The notes under the pieces: model-generated
Seen by the model: only the letters and a program-made list of their open reading frames with translations
Told to the model about the DNA's origin: nothing
Database searches by the model: none
Position numbers and translations under genes: made by a program
Origin: Bidens hawaiensis
Taxonomy: Eukaryota; Streptophyta; Magnoliopsida; Asterales; Asteraceae
Length of the DNA: 64,000 nt
NCBI GenBank assembly: GCA_021521415.1
Contig: JAIQDT010005439.1
Coordinates: 62,001 to 126,000 of the forward strand
Reading direction: 5' to 3'
In this document: in pieces, positions 46,668 through 57,998 of the stretch
How positions within the stretch are numbered: position 1 is the first letter of the stretch
Layout of the letters: each line of letters opens with the position of its first letter

Positions 46668-48449
46668 TTCTGGGCAACAGAGGCATCATCTTTTTTCTGT
46701 TTTTTACTGGCCCCTGCGCCAGTCTTGCCTTTAGCCTTGCGCTTGAGTTTTTGCGCTTCAGCTTCTTCGTCCTCCCCTTCCTCTTCCACAGGCTCCAACC
46801 CATAATTAGCGAGCGCATCTACAATACGCGCAACAGAAATGTTAAAACCAAATTTGGTATTCTAAGGGCCTAAACACAAATACAAGGGCTTACCAGGCGC
46901 ATCGCTGTCAAAGCAAAATTCTAAGTCAACAGGGATGAACATATCATCGAAGCGATCAGGGAAAGCAACTTCCATAGCGTTCAGGGCGACAGAGCCACCT
47001 TCTGTATGCTCGTCATAGGCGGCGTGGATGTATTCCTTACTTTCTGCATAAAACAAGACAAGTGATATCAGCAAAACGAATTATACTAGCGCAAAATTAA
47101 TGCAATGAACAAACAACCCACCTGAGCCATCAACATGGATGACAGGCTCAGTCTCGCTGTCAGTCCACCTCTTGCTCATACCAACCCCCACCAACGCTTC
47201 CTCGCAAATATTTTTGGCGGGGGATGGTTCAGCAGTTAATTTTTTAACCCACGTGCCCGTTGGGTTCTTAAGGACATTGTCATCCGCGGGCGCAGAAGTG
47301 ATCGCACGCATAGTCATGTGGATTGGAATAACACCAGCTTTGACGTAGAAAAACTTCTCAGTCCAGTCATGAAGGCTCTTAAAAGTGACAGTAGAGCATT
47401 TAACCTTCTGACTGCGCGGAGTAAACGAAAACCAAGAATCTTGAACCTTTGGTTTATAGAAATATTGAAAGCGGCGAGGAGTAGGCTCTTCGCGCTGAGC
47501 TTTGCACATAAACTCAAAATGAGTCATGCGCAACAACCCAAAAGGGTGAACTTGGGATATGTGAATCCCATAAAATTGAAGGAGCGCACCTATAAACCTT
47601 GTCATCGGAAGACGAAGGTTACAGTGAGTAAGAAAATGAGAATATAAAGAGATATAGCCGGCGGGAGGATCCGCCGCCGTCTGCCCGGCTGCCGGGAGCA
47701 GACAACCATACTCAGGGAGAAAACCCCGTGAAGCAATGAGACTATCAAGCTCAGGCTGTTTCAACTTGCAGGGGATCTCGTCCCATCTTTTCGCCGTTTT
47801 ATTCTTTCCCCCCTCCTACGACGAAGCCTCGGCAACCCGAATACCCTTGCCGGTTTTCTTCAAAGTAGACATAACCACTGATTTTACACGGCCTTTACTA
47901 GGGGAAATTGTGGTGTCTGGGTTATCAGACATACAATTGCGAATCGAACAATATGGTTACTTTAAGCACGGAATTCAGGGACGAAGACGAAAGCTCTTAA
48001 TCGGAATGTAAGTGATAAGCAAAAGCTCTGAAAATGACAGTGAAGATGAAGAAAAAACCGTTCAAAAGGTTTGGTTTTATAGGCCCAGGGGAGAGAAAGA
48101 GAAACAAGTAATAATCAGATCTACGCTCACGCGCCCCCACTCGCATGCGTAGGCCAACATAAGCGCGACACGTGTTCCTGACACTGCATGAGGAGACGTG
48201 AAAGGCCACTGTAGCACCTCGAGCACACGAAAGGTCTGACACATAACGTCTCTATCTCTGATGCATGTCAACACCAACCAACCACGTGCATTGACGATTC
48301 GTTTTAACCAAAGGGATGGAATTTCGCGCAACGCGCGTACAAGAAAAGAAAAAGAAAAAACAAGCCCTATTGAAAAAGCAAACTATTAAGTCTAATATCT
48401 ATCTTACCTCACTCGCGCGAGACAAGACACACATTAGACTGGGGGGGCT

Positions 48450-49285
48450 TGAAGGGGTATGCACCCGCCTTAACATCGAGCGGGGTGGGTCAACCACAAG
48501 ATATAGACAAGAGGCTTGAAATCAGGATGTCATGAAGACACAAAGCCAAAACCTATGCGCAAGCGCATGAAACATCTGCGCGTGACGCATATCACATACG
48601 CGCAAGCGTATGAAACATCTGTGAGAATAAAGAGAAGACCTTGCGCATCCCCGGGATAGGCGCATAAAGGCCGCGCGTAAGCGTCACACAACAAATGAGA
48701 CAATAGTCTAATCCAAATCAGGATAAGGACAACCATGATTGTACTCATCAGGCAACCTTCCAGAAGGTATCTTTTAAGGAATAAAGAATGTGCTGATGTT
48801 GACAGCTGCCAATGAAGGGTAGACAACTCAGCAAAGCCCATGTGCCACCACGTGATGGCACATGGGTCAGGTGAAATACCTTGGTCAGAGGGTAATCAAT
48901 GAAAAAGCACCAGGTGTCCTAAGTACACGTGGCGCGAAGCAATAAGAGGAGGCCAAAAAGGCCCTAATTGGGTCTGAGCCCAATCATTGGAAACCCTAAT
49001 AGTATAAATACCACACCACCTCCACAGCTGGAGGCAGGCAAGAAAATATACTCTAAGTCCTTTACTCATTTTCACATCTTGATTATCTTCTCCTACAATA
49101 CCTGATTCTCACGCCGGAGGGTTACCCCAAAGAGGACCCCTCTATCCCTTTCTGAGGGGTAAGCTCACGGTGATGTTCGTTTTGTAGGTCGAAGAACTCG
49201 TATCTCGGAAAACCATCGGTGGTATAGCACACTCATACCCGAGGAACGTTGATCGTATACAAGTAAGTCGATACACGCTTCTTCA
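48450..49285 (+). mobile_element. 3' LTR, Tat copy C
   Basis: 836 bp, one base shorter than the other two near 48494. Followed by AACAC (49286-49290) and the WEB 3' exon. Confidence 0.94.
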
Positions 49286-49290
49286 AACAC

Positions 49291-50268
49291 CACCACGAAA
49301 CAACCGTTGACGGACTCAAAACGTTATTAAACAACTCTTAATTCGAAAAAGACATGTACATTAACGAATGCAAAGAGGCAAAAACCCGTGTTTCAGAACT
49401 CGAATCCAATATCCAAGAAATGGCTGATGAGTTGACCAAGTCAAAGTCAACTGAAACCAAGGTTCGTGTGCTTCAAAACCAACTCGTGGAAGCCATAAAT
49501 GAAAAACTCGAAGCCATGAAACAAATGGAGGAAATGGAAACTCAAGTGAAGTACATTGAGTTGTTAGAGAGCGAGTTGACTCAGTTAAAACAGGAACTCA
49601 AACTCAAGGAGGAAAGTGAGTCGACTCAGTTAGAAACATTGAGAAGCAAATTAGATGAGATTCGTGAGAAAGAGAACGACGCACAATTCGAAATAGCGTT
49701 ATTGAAAGCTGATATTCATAAAGAGAGGTCAAAAACGGCGGCTGCAGAGGCAGCCGAGTTAAAAGCAAAAGGTGAAAAGTCGGCTGCTTATTTTGCTCTT
49801 CAACAAATGGCTATTGAAACCGACGAACTAAAAAAAGAAAACCAAAAATTAAAATCCGAACATGAAGAAATCGAATTTCAAGATTCAATTTCCGAGATCA
49901 CAATTTCATCAGAAGAATATGACATATTGGTGAAGAAAGCGGAAGAAGCTAAAGTTGAACCAGAATTGGAGTCCAAAACTCACGAAGAAATTGAAATTTT
50001 GAAAAAAGATTTGGAGAGTGCGATGGCACGAGTGAGTGAATTTAGGACACGGGCAGAACAGGCGACTACACGGGCGGAAGTGGCAGAGCAGTCAAAGGCC
50101 GCTCTCGAGGAGGAAATAAAGGGGTGGAAAGAACAGAAGCAAAGGCGGAAGGCAGCATTAGCCGCCCTTAGGGCAGAATCGATGTCGAGATCGAGTCGTA
50201 GTTTAGAGTATGATGATAATACTAAAACATACATGCCATTAGGCAAATTTCTAAAAATGAAGATATAG
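49291..50268 (+). pseudogene. WEB 3' exon, copy C
   Basis: The same 978-base exon piece; the 304-codon frame from 49354 is open. It has private changes Glu to Lys (TETKVR) and Val to Phe (DAQFEIA). It keeps the TAA upstream of the Met and lacks the WEB 5' exons. Confidence 0.85.
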
Positions 50269-51900
50269 TTGAAAACATAAAGTTTCTAAAAGGAGAATTA
50301 TAAATATATATTGTATAATAAATAAAGGTTTTTAAATGTCACTTGTTATCACACTAAAGTGTTTCTTATAAAAGTTTCTCACGTCCCTCTTATATTAATT
50401 ACATTCCTCTTTCTTATTAATTGCTTTACATTTATTTTTTTTTCTATTTAATTTATCATTTTCTCTTTTTAATATTTTTTTGATTTAAGTAATTTAATAC
50501 AAGCATATATATATATATATTATTTTGTTTATATAAATATATTGCAATAGTTATTAATATTAAGCTTTTAAAAGTAGCCAGTTTCATGTTGATTTTGAAT
50601 AATTATTTTAAAAATTAAAGTTTTAAATATATTATATTAGTTAACAATATTAATGTTTTACCAGAAATAATATAATCGGATGAGGAACAACTTTATTTTA
50701 AAATTAAAAATTTTTAATAAATTTTAACTTATTAAATATATATAATTATTTACTAAATTACAAGTATTTTTCTTTCAAACTATTAAAAGATAAATTTACC
50801 ATTTATGTATTCTAAGTGTTTATGTTAATTTAAACGAGTGGGTTTCTTTAACCGATTAAAGCATCAAACATGGTTCATGTCAAAAACAGTCTATAATTAG
50901 AATGAGTTTCGGTCCACGGGTTGGTTTAAAGGAGTATCCATTTACAACTTCTTTTTCTTACTTGACTATTTAATCACTTATCATTTATGTTAAGTTCATC
51001 GTCTAAAAAATCCACAAAAAAATATAAACACTAGACTACATGTTTTTAGTTTTTCAGGTAGATAAGACAAATTCATACATTAGGAATGCAAATGTTAGAC
51101 TTGCGCACACTATTAATCACATGATAAATTGATTTTGTATATCTCTTAATTTTTGAAGATTTCAAAAATATAGGTTTCTTTAGTGAACGAGTAATACTTG
51201 AACCAAAAAACAAGTTTGTTCAAGAAACTAATAACCATTTGCTATCCATGTTTACAAGAGATGAAAAATATTACCATTGTTCAGATGGTATTTGTTAGAA
51301 ATAAAAATATATGTTACAAGAAAGTATTATTTTTCTAATGTTTTAAATAACTTCAAAATCTAAAATCTAAGGTTGTCAAGTCATAAGTTTAGGGTTTAGG
51401 GTTCGGGTTTAGGGTTTTAGGTTTTCGAGTTTCGGGTTTTTTTTGTAAAAGATAAAGAGGTAAAATAAGGATATTATAAATATATATACTGTTAAAATTA
51501 AAAAAATAGACATTATAAATATTTACAATATTAATACTAAAAAAACAAATTAATAGTAATACTTGATAGTTTTTAATTTGATATATGTAGTGAAGACTAT
51601 TAAGTGAAAAAATGTTGTAGGGACTAATATGTATATAAATAATGTTAAGGTAATTGTAATTTATTTAATAAGTTAAAGGGGGTGTATATTTAGTAAAATG
51701 TTGTAAGGGGTACGTTTAGCAGCACCCATTAAAAAATAAGAAGTAAATTCATTATTGCAACTTTTAAAGTTTAAAATACTTACCAAATATAAAAGTTCTT
51801 ATCTTTACCATTATGCCCATACAATTAATTAAAAGAAAAATTTTGATTGGTTGAAATGACTTCTTGCAATAAAATGACTTCTCTCCTGAACTTAAACCGA
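50269..51900. other. AT-rich flank 3' of the WEB exon, copy C
   Basis: Copy of 9147-10760; contains a short (AT)n run near 50505 and the telomere-like tract near 51386. No gene is seen. Confidence 0.6.
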
Positions 51901-53110
51901 TATCTATATACGCATTTTATTTATAAGTTGGGAGAGTTGCATTGCTCATATTCACAAACTTCTCACTAGAAGATGTATCACTTGCATTCAGCCTTAGCGT
52001 GGTGAAGACAGATGTAGCAACTTACAGATACTCCTAGAAATACAAGATGTATCACTCGCATTCAGAAACTACTCACTAAAATAAACAACCCCTTTGAAAG
52101 TTAGTTTTTCAGTCCCCGATAATGTGAAGGCGTGTCCTTAAATTGTAACATTTGTCTTTATGATGCTAAGGCTGTATGGAAGCAGGAGAATCTGCGCCTC
52201 TTGTGAGAGCACGTACTCGATTTGCCAGCGTGACGAGATCATATTGCTCGACTTCAATACCTACTTGAATAATGAACAAGTTAGGTATTTCCTAAATATG
52301 GTATGGATAAGAGTGGCCAATGACTTTTAAATTTTGGTCAAGCCACATACACTTTTTGGCTTCCCAAAATGTGACTGACATATATACATTGTTTGTGAAG
52401 TTCTATATGATGCTCTCTCTGATATAATAACGTTCAAATGTTGTAATTTCTATTATATCACGGAGAGCATCATATGGAACTTCACAAACGAAGTATACAT
52501 GGCGCTTAGATTTTGGAAATCCCAAAGATATATACAGCTTAGAAACCATATTAAAGTCGTTAACCACTCTTATGCATATCATGTTTTGGAAATCCCAAAC
52601 TAGTTCAACCTTCAAGTATGCCTTGAAGTCGAGGGATATTATCTCTACACGTTGGGATAGAGAGTGGGTTTTGTCACCAGAGGCGCGGACACTCTTGCGT
52701 CCTTTTAGCCTAAGCGTCTTGATGAAAAATGTGGCAACTTCAAGAAACGCCTTTACATTATCGAACATGAAAAACTCACTTTCAACAGGGTTATTGCTTC
52801 TAGTGAGTAGCTTGTAAAAGCTAGCGACATATCTTATATGTCGATTATTTGGAGAATCAAATACGACGCGTCTAATTGATGGTTACCTACAAGTATGTAG
52901 GTTACACCATCAATGGTAATATGAGCAACGACAAGCCCACTTATCATGCCAATTTTGTTGGCATTGGTGCAAGAAAGAAAGAATTTAAACAATGCATTAA
53001 ACTAACCGTTATATGATTCGTTGATTTTTATTAAACAAGTTCTAGTACAAAATAGAATGCCACAAAAAAGTCCACGTTAAATTGTATAAGAATGTTTGTG
53101 AATAATGATA
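51901..53110. repeat. 1.2-kb hairpin-forming unit, copy C
   Basis: Arms 52044-52429 and 52451-52836, layout as in copies A and B. This copy is still next to its original neighbour, the diverged unit D, with only the hAT-like element between them. Confidence 0.8.
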
Positions 53111-53166
53111 GCTATATAAGCATTTTATATATAAGGTGGGAGAGTTGTACCACTCGTATATATTCA

Positions 53167-53592
53167 CAGTGCCGGCCTAACTTTTTTAGTGGCCTAAAAC
53201 GAACAAAAATTCAGGGGAAAAAAATGGGTTAAAAGTAACAGAAAGTATTAAGTTGATGCTTATTATGGGGGAAAAAATGGGGAAAAAAAGAGAAAATATT
53301 GGATTTCTTATTTGGAATCATGGACTGTTGTTTCCCCTAATTTGATTTCTTATTTAAGATCCAAAAAAAACAAAATACAAGTGATGATGTGGATCGATCC
53401 CTGGTCAGCCAGAACACTTAAAAGTGTTTGACATCACAATAACAACAAAACAAAGCAACTTGTTTGTTCTTAGAACTAAATTTTCGTTTTTTATATAAAA
53501 GTTATGAGATTTATTTTTTCTAATTGGGGCCTCATAATTTTTGGACACCCAAAACCCTAGCCTTACTTGGTAATGCTAACGGGCCGGCCCTA
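53167..53592. mobile_element. Complete hAT-like non-autonomous element, copy C
   Basis: Begins CAGTGCCGGCC and ends GGCCGGCCCTA (9 of 11 terminal bases inverted), flanked by the perfect 8-bp duplication TATATTCA (53159-53166 and 53593-53600). It is 426 bp here. Relative to A and B about 457 internal bases are missing and replaced by a short A-rich stretch near 53216. The sequence across 53385 (CAAGTGATGATGTGG) is the uninterrupted form of the duplication breakpoint. Confidence 0.82.
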
Positions 53593-54674
53593 TATATTCA
53601 CAAACTACTCACTATAAGATATTGCTTGCATGTGGCATTGGCGTCGTGAAGACAAATGTGGCAACTTCAAGATACTCTTCAAAAAACAAGATGTATAGCT
53701 CATATTCAGATGCTACTCACTAGAAGCAAAAACCCATTTGAAAGTTAGTTTTTCCATCCCCGATAATGTTAAGGCGTATCCTGAAATTGCCCCATTTATC
53801 TTCACGACGCTAAGGCTAAATGGAAACTAGAGAATCCAAGCTTCTTGTGTAAGCACTTACTCATTATCCCAACATGAAGAGATCATATTGCTAAGACTTT
53901 AAGACCAACTTGAATGAGGAACTAGTTAGGTATTTCCAAAACATGTTATGGATAAGAATGGTCGGCGACTTTATAATTATGGTCAAGCCATAAACACTTC
54001 TTCGATTTCCAAAATCTGACCAACATATAACTTTGTTTGTGAAGTTCCGTATGATGCTCTTCATGATACAATAGTGTTCATATGTTGGAAGTCCTGTTAT
54101 ATCACAAAGAGTGTCATATGTAACTTCACAAACGAAATATACATGCCGCTTAGATTTTGGAAAGACCAATAATATATCAGGCTTTACAACCATATTAAAG
54201 TTGTCAGCCACTCTTATGCATATCATGTTTTTGAAATCCCTAACTAGTTCCTCATTCAAGTAGATTTTGAAGTCTAGGTTTATTATCTCTTCATGTTGGG
54301 ATAGCGAGTTGGTGCTCTCACAAGAGGTGTGGACCCTCTTGCGTCCATTTAGCCTTTATCGTCTTAAAGATAAATGGAGCGACTTCAAGACACGCCTTCA
54401 CATTACCGTATACGAAAAAAACCACTTTCAACAAGGTTATTATTTCTAATGAGTAGCTTGTAGAGACTAGTAACACATTTTGTGTGTCAATTATTTGGAG
54501 GATCGAAAGCGATTCATCCAAATGATGGTTGCCTACAAGTATGTAGGTTACACCACCAATGGTCAAAAGAGCAACAATAAGTTCAATTAGCATGCCAATT
54601 TTGTTGGTGTTAGCCTAAGAAAGCAATGATTTAAACAAATGCACTAAACGAACCGTTATATGATTTGTTGATTT

Positions 54675-56130
54675 TTTTTTCAAGGGCAGTGGACCTAATG
54701 AGATGCCTTTAATGCTCGCGTGACCCTCAATGTGAGACACTCTTGCTTCACTCGGAGGTCAAGACTGTGGTCCGCCGGAAAAACAGAAGTCGTCCGTATC
54801 AAGTGATACGTGAATTGCTCAGTAGTGCTTCGCCACTACCGTAGCTGGCGGAAATAGCTTAATTGGTAGAAGCGAGGATCTCATGCTATCATTGAACGGC
54901 TACCGAACCGCCATACTCAGGTAACCGGTCTAGGTTCCAAGTATATCAACACCCCATAGCTACTTAGGGCCGCATGCTCCTAAATCACTGAATTCAAACT
55001 CTCTATCGGATGAAAGGGAGCGAGCGAGTGTAGGTTACTCCTAGAATGTTGGGTCTTAGAGCCAGTAGAGCGCAGTGCGTGGGTGTTTCTAAGTTGTTGT
55101 TCGGTCTCCAAATATGCCAATTTATGTTTTTTAAGTATGTCGTCTCTGTTTTTGACAAAGGACTCCGATAGGTAATCGAGTATATTGTGGCATGTGGGGG
55201 TCTGTTTATTTGGGGGTTTTCAATGGAGATTAGCTTCTCTTCCAATCGGTTTTAGGGGCTTAGGTTTATATTCGGTTGTGGATGTTTCCACTTATGAACT
55301 CGTAGCCAAAGGGTACAATCTTGGAAGTTACATAACCACATCTAGCGGGATTGTGGTGTTGATGTGTTGGACTCCGATTTTGGATGTGTATTAGATTGAT
55401 TGCACAAATTCCTTTCCCAATCTTGATCTTGGCGGTTCGCTAATAAGAACAACCCCCCCCCCCCCCACCTCCCCGTGATCGCCCTTCATAATAAAATCAT
55501 CCTAAGTTTGGAAGAGAAGTTTGACATATCCACTAACCAGAAAATGGTGTTAGAATGTCTTCCGGGGATTAAATATAGACATGATTTGGCCAAGGTTTCC
55601 TTAGTGACGTGTTAAAACAATCATGGACTTCGGGGGAAAAAATGAGGCTCCGGTTAATGTCCTGAGTGATCCACTTGAGTGGAGGTCTACGCTCCGGGTA
55701 GCGGACATTCTTGTGTTTGATATGCAGGGGGGAGCATGCATGTGTGGACCATACTGGAGTGCCCCCCCCCCCCCTCTTTTCGAGCTTAGAGACACCGGGT
55801 CACTTTTTATTTGCTCTTGAAGCAGGCCTTGTTAAAGATAAAATCATGAAAAATTGCTAAACATGAGAAAGCTTGTGCTGAGAATCAACATGTTTTCATT
55901 CATTTTGCTTTTGATGTATTTGGGTCTCTTGCCCCGAAGTAGTTAGGTTTACGAAAAAAAATTCAACAGATCATGCATAATAACTTATCGACGCTAAAGA
56001 ACTATAACTTTGATTTTAGAAAGATTTGTTTTGCCATTCAAAATGGGGTGGTGGCGCAGCTTGTTGATCGCTTACCTGCCTCTTTATTGTAATTATGTCC
56101 TTTTTTCGGCTAATTATAATGATTATTGAA
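54675..56130 (+). mobile_element. Insertion carrying a reverse-transcriptase-family remnant
   Basis: The insert lies in the middle of hairpin unit D, between TTGTTGATTTTTTTTT and GCTTGATTAAATTATTT. TTGATT near both edges may be a target duplication. The first 460 bases are unrecognised; the rest holds degenerate coding sequence described in the next entry. Confidence 0.5.
55160..56092 (+). pseudogene. Degenerate reverse-transcriptase-related protein fragment
   Basis: Fragments in shifting frames match a plant protein family usually annotated as reverse transcriptase-like, known to me from many eudicot genomes: WRLASLPIGFRGLGLYSVVD, EAPVNVLSDPLEWRSTLR followed by VADILVF, then KHEKACAENQHVFIHFAFDV and CFAIQNGVVAQLVDRLPA. 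Stops, frameshifts and two poly-C runs (55449-55466 and 55761-55774) break it. No RT active-site motif is seen. The family assignment is from memory of its conserved phrases. Confidence 0.55.
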
Positions 56131-56287
56131 TGAGGCTTGATTAAATTATTTAAAACAAGTTTGAGTACAAACTTGAATGCCAAGATAAAATCCATGTTAA
56201 ATGGTAGAAGAATGTTTGTTAAAAATGATAGCTATATAAACATTTTAGTTATAAGGTGGGAGAGTTCTACAGTAAGCACTAAACATT

Positions 56288-56612
56288 AAAACTACAATAA
56301 ATGGTTTAATTTCCATTTTCGGTAAGAGTAGATAAATTGAAAACCCAACAAATTAACTTTTTTTATCCCTTTAAATAAGAGTTTATATTAGAATTTTTAT
56401 ACCACAATAAATGGCTTAATTATATTCTCGGCTATAGTAAATAGTTGAAAAACAAGTAAATTAATTTTTTGTATTCACTTAAAGAAGAGTTTAAATCAAA
56501 AAATTTAAAACACAACAAATGACTTAATTTTCATTTTTCGGCTATGCTAAATAAATTGAAAAACAAATAAATATAATACTATTTTTGTATACATTTAGAG
56601 AATTGATTAACT
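56288..56612. repeat. Three degenerate tandem repeats of about 110 bp
   Basis: Each unit follows the pattern CAATAAATGGCTTAATT, then TTCGGCTA...TAAATAATTGAAAAACAA, then a TTTTTGTATACA...TTAAAGAAGAGTTTA tail. Units start near 56290, 56402 and 56511. They are non-coding and AT-rich. Confidence 0.65.
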
Positions 56613-56732
56613 TAAAAGTTCTAAACCAAAATGACAAGATTACCGACTACAATCTTTTTTTAATACTAACAATAATAAAGCCGTTAAAAAAAAACAAAAT
56701 ACAAGAATAAAAAAATAAAAAAATATTAATAT

Positions 56733-56763
56733 TATAATAATAATAATAATAATAATAATAAAA
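56733..56763. repeat. (AAT)n microsatellite, short
   Basis: About ten AAT units. A longer run of the same motif follows 120 bases on. Confidence 0.9.
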
Positions 56764-56884
56764 TCATTAACGGATAAAATCTAGATTAAAACGTTCTAAA
56801 TCAACTAAAGAATTATTTGAGTGAGAGAAACTACAAACTCTTTTCTTGCAACCAGAAATAAAGAAAAATAAAAAATGAAAACAC

Positions 56885-56949
<65 letters not shown>
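56885..56949. repeat. (AAT)n microsatellite, long
   Basis: About 21 uninterrupted AAT units. Likely to be length-variable between individuals. Confidence 0.95.
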
Positions 56950-57105
56950 GAAAAGGCATAAAACAATAAGCTCACCATGTAAAAGTAGAGAACAAATCTT
57001 CAAGATCTAGAGTGATCGAATTCTCACCACAAAACTCTATATCGGCGTGTGGTTTTTGTAGTGGGAAACGCATGAAAGAAGGATGAGCTTAGAAACGAAC
57101 TCGCC

Positions 57106-57237
57106 TGCAATACAACCACAACCCAGCTCATTGATTTTGATACGTCCCAATTAGAAACACCAACTCCATTAGTTCTACAAGTGCATGCATCATCGCCCCA
57201 AGTCATACAAGCCAATCGTCAGAGACTCAAACGGGTC
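57106..57237 (+). pseudogene. Possible Ty1/copia-type coding remnant
   Basis: A short open stretch reads ...QLETPTPLVLQVHASS... and ends RVTHLPLKFQE. This resembles the region just before the RT of plant copia polyproteins, where a basic phrase of the type R-x-S-T-R-x-x-x-x-P-x-K-F occurs. It is far too short to be sure, and no flanking copia domains or LTRs were found. Confidence 0.22.
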
Positions 57238-57998
57238 ACTCATTTACCTCTTAAGTTCCAAGAATAATTACAAACAACCTCTGGAAGATGTTAAGAAGAT
57301 AAACACAAATTATTTACTTACCTTATTTTCAGTTATTTAAGTTTTAAACATAATTGTTTCTTGTTCTTTGTCGCCTTTAAGTTTTTATTTTTTAATAATA
57401 ATAATCAGAAAATTGTCTCAAGTTATGTCTTCTCTATTACAATTCTAAGAGATTAACCGTCTCGAACTAGGTTGTATCGGGTTACGCCTAAATCCGAGAA
57501 AGCATCGAAGATCCATGAAAAAAGATGAAGAGGAAAGGGGCATCTTTGATGTTTTATATTTAAAATTTAGAAATCACAATAAATTTTAAACACCAATAGT
57601 AACCTAAGTAAAACCAATTCCTAAAACAACCATAATCATCTACAAATAATAAGTCAATATCAAAAAATCTAAACTAAACACTACTACTCTGTAAACAACT
57701 GAAAAGAATAAGAACATGAAAGATATTAGTAGTTACCTTTACTAATCGACCACCACTGGTTTGTTTTAATATCAATATCATCAGGAGGAGAAGATGAAGA
57801 CCATGAACAAGTAGACGGTAAAAACAAATATAAAACCACCCATATATTTATGGAACAACTGCAATCAAACATTTAAACTTGTAGAGTTGTAGAAGAATTT
57901 ATGTGTGTTTAATAGAGAATAAATGCCCAACCATATTTCATTTCCGAATTGTTTGTTTTTACCAACTAATACTAGATTTAGTAATTTACCATCTAATA
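57238..57998. other. AT-rich spacer
   Basis: No gene or repeat was recognised on either strand. Confidence 0.45.

Larger units (their letters stand above)
35295..47932 (-). pseudogene. Tat antisense gene, copy C, split by the Tekay insertion
   Basis: Exons: 47932-47122, 47043-46894, 46818-46673 joined across the insertion to 37570-37378 (exon 3), 37295-37149, 37068-36689, 36600-35662 and 35585-35295. Besides the 9.1-kb insertion in exon 3 and the TAG shared with copy B, it has two private stops. One is in exon 1 near 47821 (TCG TAG GAG where B has GAG GAG). The other is in exon 6 at 35977 (ACTGTTTAG). Splice sites are all preserved. Confidence 0.82.
28718..49285 (+). mobile_element. Tat-lineage retrotransposon, copy C, carrying a nested Tekay element
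   Basis: Truncated 5' LTR 28718-29000 (283 bp, same breakpoint as copy B), gag-pol 29062-34519, antisense gene exons between 35295 and 47932, polypurine tract 48437-48449, 3' LTR 48450-49285 (836 bp), then AACAC and the WEB 3' exon. Removing the Tekay insertion 37571-46667 and one TTCTG copy restores collinearity with copy B. Confidence 0.92.
53601..56270. repeat. 1.2-kb hairpin-forming unit, diverged copy D, interrupted
   Basis: Arms 53688-54073 and 54096-54482 with a loop of about 22 bases. It differs from unit A at many positions, yet its own two arms still match each other. The 3' part of the unit resumes at about 56130 and ends with the block GCTATATAAACATTTTAGTTATAAGGTGGG at 56231-56260. 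A 1.45-kb insertion (about 54675-56130) separates the two parts. Confidence 0.75.

Noticed and set aside
54846..54935. tRNA-like stretch with an A-box-like GCTTAATTGGTAGAAGC and GGTTCCAAG further on
   Set aside because: The intervening length is too long and no acceptor stem or anticodon arm could be paired, so it is at best a decayed tRNA-derived sequence.
57024..57215. 63-codon minus-strand open frame
   Set aside because: The plus strand of the same stretch reads more like a protein remnant; nothing supports the minus-strand frame.
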